Shown: positions 36,331 to 45,828 of the stretch, one piece after another
Numbering within the stretch: the first letter of the stretch is position 1
Layout: each line of letters begins with the position of its first letter
Source: Lingula anatina
Taxonomy: Eukaryota > Brachiopoda > Lingulata > Lingulida > Lingulidae
Reading direction: 5' to 3'
Assembly: GCF_001039355.2 (NCBI RefSeq)
Contig: NW_019776024.1
Coordinates: forward strand, 670,910 to 734,909
DNA: 64,000 bases
The notes under the pieces: model-generated
What the model was told of the DNA's origin: nothing
The model's database searches: none
Seen by the model: only the letters and a program-made list of their open reading frames with translations
Program-made: the position numbers and the translations under genes

Positions 36331-37479
36331 TCTAAAAAGGTGCAAATAATACAGTGAATACAAAATACCACGTCACGGTATCATACCATAGATAAAAGAT
36401 TCTGTATATAGTACAAACTTGGACAAATTAACGTTTTTATGTCCAAGGTACTAATAAGTTATTGTCTGGTTACCAAAACAGTTGGAAATAATACATGTAC
36501 CACCCTCAGCAACACGCACTGTGCTCAGCAGAGAAGAACTCGGGCATATTCTCTTTCCCAAGCATGTTATACCCTTCTTCCACCTTTCGTACGTCCACCT
36601 GGTAGCCGAACACCAGTCTTTCTCAGCTACTTGTCAAACACATGCGCCACCTTACAGCATTTTTCCATTTACGGTGTAAAACTGAGGCAATGAGACATTA
36701 CTGTACCATGAATCATATGTCCTCTCACTACGTATCTCATGGAAATAACTACTTAAATATGTACCTTTTCGCTAATCTCGACCAAATAATAAGCTGAAAG
36801 CGTACCTGAGAGCTCTCTTCCCAACACTTGGGACTTCACCAGTCTCACTGAAGTTACGTGGCAGTGTCTAGTGAACAGTTTAGTGACAACTTTTCACTAT
36901 AACACTGTCCCAGATGTGAGACAGGTCATGTCTCTCCCCTCCCCCCCCCCCCCCCACCCCCCACACACACACACACTTTGACATAAACAGAGTCCTATTT
37001 CAAAAAGGCAGTTCAGAGACTTTGCTAGTTTTAAAGAATGATAAGAGATTTTGGACGAAATGTGGGGAATAAACTAAAATTGAATAAAATCCAAGAACAA
37101 TTTTAGTTTATACATATATCTATATAGTGAAATACGACAGAGGCAAACTGTTATTGAAGCACCACAGTGAATCTAAATGCTGGTCCACAACCAGCTCGAG
37201 TCCATTGTTTCTACTCACGTGGATTGCTTACTTGTTCTTTTGGTTTGTTTCGCAGATTTCACAATGAAATAAACTCGTCGCCTCAGCCGCAACAGATTAC
37301 AGATGCTACAACTATTGGTCTTTTATATGCTTGTCTCACAAATTACCATTTACCGTCAGAAAATTAAATAAATGTGACGTTAACGCAACCGTCCAATTTT
37401 CGCTGCAAATTACCTTAATCGGTATATATGAAATATACGATCGACTCGTTGCATTGTGCGACCTATAGAACTTTCAGTG

Positions 37480-38420
37480 AAACTTGTCGGCAGATGTACA
37501 TGTATAATGTATGTGTATAAATTGAAAATTTTAAAGTCATGTTTAGTTAATGGCATTTCCCCCATGTTTCCTCATTGTTGTCCAATATATAAACTTGTTT
37601 CTGCGTAAGTGCTAGCATGGGGTCTCTACCATTGAGGGGCCTGGGACGGGAGGGGGGGGGGGCAGGGGCGGATTCCAAGCTGTTTTCCGACAGTCTTCCA
37701 AATTATCTTAGTTGATCCATCCTTCANGTTCCTATATGTATTCCCCCTATGTGCTGTAATGATCAATATGGTTGATTTTGTTGATTTCAGAAGCAATTTT
37801 CAGCTGTAATTACCAGGTATCGGTCCACAGGTGTTAGATACTGGTTGGTCTCCAGCTTTTACAGTCTACTATTACTAACTACTGACCCAGCGTCCCCTTC
37901 TCTAGCGTGATGGAATCATGGTAACGTCACGAAAACTTGGTTGAACCATAGCATTCAGCAAAGCAAGGGCCATAGACTGAAAATTGTTTTAAAGAGGCTA
38001 AACTTTCAAAGAAAGTCGGTTTCCAGGCATACATAGACAGACATACTCGGGATAGCATTGTACTACCAGATAGTGCCTTGTACTGTAGCCCATTGGCAGG
38101 ACTGGGTTAACTGTTACAAGATTATTTTGATAAGACTGAGTCCCAGGCAGTCTCAGGCAGACCCCTCCCCAATACCAATCCAGTCTGTGCCTTTATCGAA
38201 GTTGACTGGGAGAAAAGTTCCTTTTTGAGAATGTAGTTCAGAACTTTGGTTATTTCATGGGCCATTTGGTTTTCCTCTTGATTATCATTGTACATGGTTA
38301 TTAAAATACAGCAGTACAGCAGTTGTTGAGTCACTTGTACCAAATTACCTAAATTACATCATCCCAATATCATGGAACATTACCCAGTGATTGATATTAA
38401 TGGAAATAATAGAACGATAA
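37480..38420. repeat. Diverged dispersed repeat, copy 1
   Basis: Colinear with about 41460-42970. Shared strings include GTTAATGGCA, TTGATTTCAGAAGCAATTTT and ATCCCAATATCA, in the same order and orientation. One N at 37727 lies inside it. Confidence 0.6.
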
Positions 38421-38463
38421 TCATCCGGCCCTTGTTTTCTAAAGGACGCTTAGTACTAAGCGT

Positions 38464-38628
38464 TGTGACAAGAATGGTACTCCGCTGGAACCGTAGTCCG
38501 TTCCCTATTACATGTACTTTGTACAGGTGATATTCGTCCCATAAACTAACACCAAAACTTTGACTAACCCTAACCTGTACCAATATGGGACCCCGGACTT
38601 CCTTCCCTAGGACAACCATTCCGGCCAC
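38464..38628. mobile_element. Second copy of the GTGTAACAGGAATG MITE family
   Basis: It matches 36030-36204 in the same orientation (CCGTAGTCCGTTCCC, CAGGTGATATTCGT, CCGGACTTCCTTCC) with more degraded ends (GTGACAAGAATGG and CCATTCCGGCCAC). Confidence 0.65.
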
Positions 38629-39269
38629 TTTTGTACAGCTCTGGCCCTGTGGGGTGTAGCGTAATCATTTTGGGAAATGAACAGATGGTATACTGCCCTC
38701 AAAGATGTTTTCTACCGATGGTAAAAGGTGCTGGTGGTTTGTTGCCGTATTGGCCAGCTCAATATATTATTATTGTAATACATATATATATATATATTGG
38801 CCTGCAGGCCTGAACTACCGTGAATAAATTTGGAACCTGCACACACAGGTGACTTAAACTTACAATCGAAGGGGATTTGCGATTATATTCCGTGATAAAT
38901 ATACTAAATTTAGAAAGAACAACGCCATGGTTCGCAAAAAAAAAAAAAAAAAAAAAAAAAAAGCAGTCGTGCGTATACCTAGGTACGCCCTTGTAGTTTA
39001 TTGTGTGGTTTTGGTAATTCTTGATCCCGTAAAGGGAATTGTAGAAATCAATTGTTCCTTCTGTCACTGACATTGTCTCCAAATTCTCTTTAACATAGTT
39101 TTCAGTTCTTGCACCATTTTATAGATCTATGCCTTTTCCTTCACCTCCCAGACCTAAACTACATGTAGTTTTGACCAGCTGGCCTTCTGCCCCTGTAAGT
39201 CGCACCCCAAGCGAAAAAAGCTGTCACTAAAAAGCCACCAATTATTAGTCTGTTAGTTTATTAGTCTCT

Positions 39270-39970
39270 GTTAATTACACAATTTAGTCCAGCCTAACTA
39301 CCACAACAGACAATTTGAACTACTGGAAGGATGGCACCTGTCAATAGTGGCCCATGTTAATTACACAAATGAATCCAGCACAAATACCGCAACTGACAAT
39401 TAGAACTATGGGAAGCATGGCATATATCGTATTAAACTGATCCTTATAAATTATGCAAGTCGGTCCATCCTCACTTCCAGTATTGACTCTTTGAACGTTG
39501 GGACACCTATCGCAATTAATCCGTTTCGTTAGTTAGTCCAGGCCGACTACAGCAATGGATACGTTGACATATGGGAAGTTCCGTGTAATTTACTCAAGTC
39601 GGTCCAACCCAACTACCACAATTGACACTTTGAACTATGGAAAGTGTCACACCTGTCACAATTGCTCCGTATAAATTATAGATCAACTACCATAATTGAC
39701 ACTTTGAACTTTGGGAAGTATCACTCCTGGCACAATTGCTCCGTATAAATTGTAGATCAACTACCACAATTGACACTTTGAACTATGGGAAGTATCACTC
39801 CTGGCACAATTGCTCCGTATAAATTGTAGATCAACTACCACAATTGACACTTTGAACTATGGGAAGTATCACTCCTGGCACAATTGCTCTGTATAAATTA
39901 TAGATCAACTACCACAATTGACACTTAAATAATCGGAAGCTTGGCACCTATCACACAAATTCCGTAAAGC
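39270..39970. repeat. Minisatellite, 74 bp period
   Basis: The string GATCAACTACC recurs at 39681, 39755, 39829 and 39903, a strict 74-base spacing. Each unit also contains ATTGACACTTTGAACTATGG and GCACAATTGCTCCGTATAAA. More degenerate units extend upstream to about 39270. The proximal units are nearly identical, so the array grew recently at one end. Confidence 0.88.
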
Positions 39971-40131
39971 CCAATCTATCCCCAAACCATTATTGAAGTG
40001 GACTGTCCAGTGAGGAAATGCAAATATCCTCTAGCATATAAGAGTGCAAACAAAACAGATGATCTGCGTACTAACTGATCCGCCGACTGAATACGGTCGA
40101 CCATACTAAAAAGCAAGCCGCCCTATTACCT

Positions 40132-40233
40132 GATGGTCTCTCCCTGAGTCCACACGCGCCATTAAACTGGTTAAAGATCGGCTCCGAGGTTGCCCCCTGC
40201 AGCAGTTGTGCGTGTGGAGGCGGGGAGACCATC
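40132..40233. mobile_element. 102 bp element with inverted GATGGTCTCYCC ends
   Basis: The left arm GATGGTCTCTCCCTGAGTCC and the right arm end (GGCGGGGAGACCATC) pair, as do the inner CCACACGC and GCGTGTGG. The interior is GC-rich. It could be a tiny MITE or a hairpin. Confidence 0.5.
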
Positions 40234-40886
40234 AAGGAATTAGCAACATAGCTTTAAAGTGGATAAAACTCGCAGATCAACTCGTTCTGAATGCGGTCTA
40301 GGAAGTGGAAGATGTACTCCATGCTCTGGCCTGTCCACCCGCTTTGTTCGCCGTGAAGATGAACTCGTCAGAAAGTACAAAAGGCGCCAGTTCTGACCTA
40401 CGGTCCATGCAATGTTGCTCATAAGGTCTGACCGGAAAATACAATTAGATATGCTATAGCATGCTATACCGATTTTTGCGAGTGTCAAATATTGGGAGTG
40501 TTATGAACTCCAAATATCCCAAAGCAATTACCTTTGGGTCCGTTAACTTCATATTCTATGCCAATATGCCACGACTTGAACATAAAGACTGAAACTTTTC
40601 TTATTAATGTGGTAAGTTAGCCAGTCAATAGGAGCAGTAAAATTGAAACCTACTACCCTGTTACCTTGACTGATACTATCATAAGAAAGCAAGAAAAGCG
40701 AGCGAGTACTCCTGTAGGAAAAACAAACAAGACAGGCCCTTTAAAAACGCTAAGGTCAAATTTGTCTCATTACAGACAATATAGGCTTTTCTATTGGTAA
40801 GAAAGTATAAATTGTTCCGAAAGGACAATAAGTTATGTTTTGTGACTGATGAATTACGAAAATTTGGCACATTTGGCTTTCAATAT

Positions 40887-40921
<35 letters not shown>

Positions 40922-41459
40922 TTTTCGCACAATCTATACACGAAAATTACGTTTGCGAAAATGTTTTGAAACCATATTGAGGGTTCTTGCAGCCCATGTC
41001 AGTCTGTGATAAGCGGTCTCCACCTCGAAATCTTGGTGAGAATTCCTGAATCATGGAAATTTCTTTGAAAAGTCCTTTAGCTTATCCTAACCTGCAAATT
41101 AGGATAAACTAATATGCTGTACGGTTCAGTTCCCCAAAGCCTTGACAGCATGCCAAGACACCCGTTGTCTCTGGCACTAGTCTTCTTTAGAACGGCCACT
41201 TTCGGGTACTTTATGAGCATCTCCAGTGTCACCAGCCAATCACTTTTCAAGAACGGATACCCCCATATCACATTGCACAGGGGCAGATTGAGGCTGTCTT
41301 CTGGGTCTTCCGGAAGACGGTCAGATTTTCAAGTTTACATTAATTTGACGGGTATCTAATTTTGTTTGTCGGAAGACGGTCAGAAATGGAGGATGGATCA
41401 ACACGTATAATTTGGAAGACTGTCAGACCTGCGCACTATTCACATACATGGTGCAATAC

Positions 41460-42970
41460 TTATGTCGCCCCTCTGTATATGTATAATGTGCGTGTATAAA
41501 TTGGGAAAAAAAAGCCATGTTAAGTTAATGGCAATTCCCCTCTGTTACTTCATTGATGTCCAATTCTAAACTCGTTTCTGCCTTTAGTGCTATTATTGCC
41601 ATGGGGTCAATCACCTAAACACAATATAGAGGTACAATGGGGTCACAGGCATTCTCTTAAACTATTAAGTGCGCAGATTGCAGGCTATGTTTGATTATTT
41701 TAGGGTCGTACATGAATAAAATAATAATAATTCATCATCATCTATCCCCAAAAAGGAACATACTGTACGTTACTGTCACAAATGCAAAACTTCCAGCTGT
41801 GCAAACGTTTCACTCACTTTGAAAATTCAATCATCCCTGGTTTTGACCTTTATCTCTTACAAGTATAACATTGTAAAAAATATGATAATCTTCTGTATTG
41901 AGCAGTTATTTTTCGAGCGGCTTTAGTTTGCTTGTCACTGAATATCAAAAAAGGGGGAATACACACCCTACTGACAGGAAAAAGAGCATTAATTTAATTA
42001 TTTGCCAGCAACAGAAAACCCTGTTTCTTACTGCACAAGTACTTGGGCAAAATAAAGCTTTTTGACAATTTTTCTGGGGAACATACGTTACGTAGCATTT
42101 GCCATGACACAAATATCCTTACGTCATGTATAATCTACCATGACTGATTTACTACAAAACATATCGGAACGCGATATAAAGATTGAAATTATATGTACCC
42201 GGAACATACGTTACAATTTTGTAACGGAACATACATGTATGTTACAATTTTGGCTCCTTGCATAATGTATGAGCATGGTAAAAATTAAAAGTAGATGTAA
42301 AATAGAGACAGTTGTGGATTTTTGTTCTATGCACGTTTTAAAAATTGAATAAAACTTCGAAATCATTCAGAAAACTTCTCCACATTTTGCCTCTTTTTCA
42401 CAACATACTTACTTGTATGGACAGAAAAGACGCACCGAGGTCTCAATACTTCAAAATGCCCGTTTTCAATTTTTCTTCGCAGAGAGAGGTAGAGCGGCAA
42501 CACTTTTTTTTTTTGGCCCGAACCCTTTTGCTCAGCAATTTTGGGGAAATTATCTTTTTACCATGGACATCATAATGAATAAAAAGACATATAATAACGT
42601 ATATCAATAAAATGCTGGTAATCAAGTAAGTGGATATTTACTTCATTGCTTATGACTTGGACATAATAACATAATTATTAATTTTCTCCATGTTTATGAT
42701 CAGCTGTTCTGACATGGATTGCCCTCATTTGCTGTAATATTTAAATAGTTTTCTGCTCTTGATTTCAGAAGCAATTTTAAATTTATTATTGATTTTCATT
42801 GTTAGTGGTTTAATAACAATTGTAGAACCGCTTTTGAGTCATTTTCGCCAAATTACTTTTATTTTTTTTACATCAATCAGTTTCTGCCACTGTGAAATTA
42901 AATAAAAAACATAATCCCAATATCAAGGAATATTACCCCAGAGATTGTTAATAATGAAGCAATAATCTGG
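41460..42970. repeat. Diverged dispersed repeat, copy 2
   Basis: Counterpart of 37480-38420, leading up to the promoter of the first cysteine-rich peptide gene. Confidence 0.6.
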
Positions 42971-43026
42971 TCACGGCTAAGTGAATGATTTTCGTATGAA
43001 GATGACAAATGACACGTTAAGCGATC

Positions 43027-43099
43027 GTTGATTGGCTATCCGAAGCTATAAATTCTGAGATGGAAATACAGCTGCATACCCACCTTGACCATAGACAAG
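43027..43099 (+). promoter_or_regulatory. Promoter of peptide gene A: inverted CCAAT box and TATA box
   Basis: GTTGATTGGCTATC (an inverted CCAAT box, core at 43031-43035) is followed by TATAAA at 43047-43052, about 50 bases before the ATG. Nearly the same sequence precedes gene B at about 45756-45828, including TATAAATTCTGAGATGGAAA and CTTGACCATAGACAAG. The block is seen directly; its role as core promoter and 5' UTR is inferred. Confidence 0.65.
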
Positions 43100-43848
43100 A
43101 TGCGTACCTACATCGTCTTGGTTGCGTTGGCTCTCTGTTTGCGCTCCACCTTGGGCTCAGCACAGGCGAATATGCTACTTCATGCAGATGCAGAAGACGA
43201 TCTCGTCGACTTTGCAAAGCGTAAGTTTGAGCATATACAATTGCAGTCAAAATGGTGAGTTATTTCATAATGCATCATATTGGACTCTCTTGTAGATGCG
43301 ATTATATTTCGATTTGACCCGCATCCAAACCAATAAGTAAAAAAAGTTTTTCTTACAATTTATTTATTTAATTATTTATTTTATTTACATTTTCGTGAGT
43401 CCATTTATAAACTTTTGTATCTCCGATTTAATGCCTGTAAAAGGGAAATGGTGCAAAATGCGTGCAAAATGTATATACATGTGCCGTTTGTCTCTTTCGG
43501 TTGATACTTACTTTTTTGTTTAAAGTGGAAGCCAAACGAGATGCTCTGATGGAACAGTTTACTAGAGAGCGACGGGGAGTAAAAGACATCATCGTCGGAG
43601 TTCTTCGCGGGTCCTGCAGATATTTGGTGTCACCATTAAAATTTTCCTGTCAAGCATCTTCTTCCGCTGGCTGCCTGGCCTTAGCTGCCGGTTTGGGAAC
43701 TCTCACCACCGCCATTCCAGGAGATTCCGCGTTGTGGTTTGGAGCGTGTCAATGGGCTGTTGGCAAAGCTTGTGCGGAGGGGGATCCTAGCGCACATCTC
43801 ATATGCGAGCACATTGAAAATTTCTTTCGAGAGCACTTTGGAAAATAA
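43100..43848 (+). CDS. Secreted cysteine-rich precursor A, unrecognised family, 2 exons
   Basis: Exons 43100-43220 and 43526-43848 give 147 aa. Signal peptide (MRTYIVLVALALCL..., about 1-23), then an acidic propeptide (EDDLVDF) ending in the furin-type site RERR at 54-57. The predicted mature chain of 90 aa (58-147) has six cysteines at 71, 82, 90, 115, 123 and 134. Spacing is C-x10-C-x7-C-x24-C-x7-C-x10-C, identical to gene B. The middle is hydrophobic and small-residue rich (LALAAGLGTLTTAIPGDS), followed by CQWAVGKAC. Mature charge is about neutral. The chain ends HFGK, a possible amidation signal. The layout resembles host-defence peptide or peptide-hormone precursors; I recognise no family and assign no function. 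Tandem paralogue 2 kb downstream. Confidence 0.88.
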
Positions 43849-43975
43849 AAAAGCTATTATATTGTTGTTTACGTTTGTGCTATATAGTGTACAACGTAAA
43901 CAACAGCACGGTTAAAAATATATTGCTATCCTGTATGTTTCTTTGGTGATTAAACATCAGTGAGAATATGCCAAA

Positions 43976-43981
43976 ATTAAA
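43976..43981 (+). terminator. Candidate polyadenylation signal, peptide gene A
   Basis: ATTAAA within GCCAAAATTAAA, about 130 bases after the stop. The same context is conserved after gene B at 47755-47760. Confidence 0.45.
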
Positions 43982-44099
43982 CCGTGTCTTTTTTCGTGAA
44001 CTCGGCATGCTTGTCGTTTATATTTGTCAATAATTTGTGATCAAATGTTATCAGTTTATGTTCAAAGTAAATTTTGCGTCTGTTCCTTAATAAATAGAT

Positions 44100-44114
44100 T
44101 CCTCTCTCTCTCTC

Positions 44115-44160
<46 letters not shown>
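44100..44160. repeat. (CT)n microsatellite
   Basis: CT dinucleotide tract with a few interruptions downstream of peptide gene A. A shorter CT tract lies at the equivalent place after gene B (about 47907-47924). Confidence 0.9.
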
Positions 44161-45291
44161 GGAAAACTGCACCTTATAATTTTTTTTTGCTGAGGCAGAG
44201 TTCTTTCCCTCTCATCGCTGGTCACTCGATACAAGAAGCCAGCTGAGTGCTGAGCCAATTTTACAAATGCTCGCCGTACAGAAACGAACAGAGAATAGCG
44301 CAGATAATTTACCCGCGTCATGTCTGAGTGAAAAGTCAATCTGAAAAATCAAGCTGTGCCAGGGGTCAATCTGGTGGAGTGTAGTCAATGATCGGCCAGT
44401 AGTCAGTGCGTAGCCCTACATGTGATTACTTTCAGCCTAGGCGGTACCTCTGCGTCCATTGCGCTTCCTTGGGCTGAACATATAAACTCATATTTCCGCG
44501 CGCGTGTGTGTATGTGCACCCGCGCACTCGTGTGTGTAGAAGGGATTGTGTAAAAATTTGAAGCCCCCTATCTATAAAGCATTATAGTACTCAAAAAACC
44601 GAAGTTGGAAAATGCAGTTATTAACTCCCCTCTACCAGGACCCCATAGATATTTTATAAGATATTGGCAAATGTTTGTGTCTGATTCCATTTCTGTACTG
44701 TCAAGGGCGGATTTTTTCACAGAACTGCAGAAATTACGTTTATCAATTAGCTGGTTTCTGGCTTAGAGGATACTTATTTAAAACGTATTAGATGGGACTC
44801 ATGTTGTGTCAGGTGAGCTGGTACTGTTTGATGTGTTCCCCCTTCGTAATTTTGTCCATGGCTGAATATAAATACTAGATTTTTCGTGCATATTTCTTCT
44901 AATTCTGTGCACATTAATGTACTGTCCAGCTAGGTTTTATTTATTTATTTTTCATTCAGCAGCAAATAGACAACGAGGGATAAATACTGTAAATTTCCAA
45001 TGATGAGAGAAAATGGTGAGATTTTACCAGCTGTATGTCACTTTGTCACGCGGTAAGGTCATGGCCCTACCGATCACAGGCCTACAAACTATCCTTGCAA
45101 TATTTTAATAGATAAAACATACCTAAATTAGAAATACATGTACTTACTGTGTAACATCATGTGCGCGTGAGCCAAAGCCCAAACAATTGCTTATCCACCC
45201 ACGTGCAACTGTAAGTACGGGCAGCAGGGGAAGACCTGGTCAGGCACATATCTGAGATGGAAAATTAAACCTCCTTTGAAAAATAAAAAGG

Positions 45292-45292
<1 letters not shown>

Positions 45293-45333
<41 letters not shown>

Positions 45334-45377
45334 TGATAGGCCTAAAAAAGAGAGCAAAAAAAAGATTGCGACGTTTA

Positions 45378-45424
<47 letters not shown>

Positions 45425-45441
45425 AGAGAGAGAGAGAGAGA

Positions 45442-45484
<43 letters not shown>
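45293..45484. repeat. Compound (AC)n ... (GT)n(GA)n microsatellite
   Basis: An AC run (about 45293-45331), a short spacer, a GT run (about 45380-45422) and a GA run (about 45423-45482). The AC and GT runs are complementary and could pair as a hairpin. Confidence 0.95.
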
Positions 45485-45755
45485 AGGGAGGCTGAAGAGG
45501 TTGTTGATGCCACAATACACTGGGGGCCGTAGCAATATAGTCCAATGGTTCAATAGTTCGAAGGTTCTTTGGTCCAAATGTTCACTATAAAACCTTTGGA
45601 CCAGTGAACCCTTGGTTTAAAAACTGATGAAAATGTTACCATTTTTCGGACCAATAAACCTCCGGGCTATCAAGACGCCCCCATACACTGATTAGATTAT
45701 AAGTGCATGATTTTCGTATAACAAGATGGCGAATTACACGAACCGTTTAGCGGTC

Positions 45756-45828
45756 GTTGATTGGCTATCGCAACCTATAAATTCTGAGATGGAAATACAG
45801 CTGCATACACTCCTTGACCATAGACAAG
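45756..45828 (+). promoter_or_regulatory. Promoter of peptide gene B: inverted CCAAT box and TATA box
   Basis: GTTGATTGGCTATC, then TATAAA at 45776-45781, then a 5' UTR almost identical to that of gene A. Conservation here is higher than in the intron, which supports function. Confidence 0.65.

Larger units (their letters stand above)
36331..43099. other. Gene-poor, repeat-rich stretch
   Basis: No convincing gene. It contains a second MITE copy (38464-38628), an A-rich tract (38936-38962), a degenerate minisatellite (about 39270-39970), a short hairpin element (40132-40233), a TTTA repeat (about 40886-40923), and a diverged direct repeat pairing about 37480-38420 with 41460-42970. The last few dozen bases hold the promoter of the first cysteine-rich peptide gene. 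Confidence 0.5.

Noticed and set aside
36439-36693. Overlapping 84- and 65-codon ORFs upstream of the TIL gene
   Set aside because: Two frames open over the same bases with no family resemblance; likely promoter-side noncoding DNA.
39600-39960. Regularly spaced repeats resembling a CRISPR array
   Set aside because: Units are contiguous 74-base tandem repeats without unique spacers, in an animal genome; it is a minisatellite.
41114-41359. 81-codon plus-strand ORF in the repeat-rich stretch
   Set aside because: No recognisable family and it lies beside dispersed-repeat sequence; no splice support.
45191-45590. Open frames over the AC/GT/GA microsatellite on both strands
   Set aside because: Dinucleotide repeats give long stop-free frames with low-complexity peptides (HTHT, VCVC, RERE); not genes.
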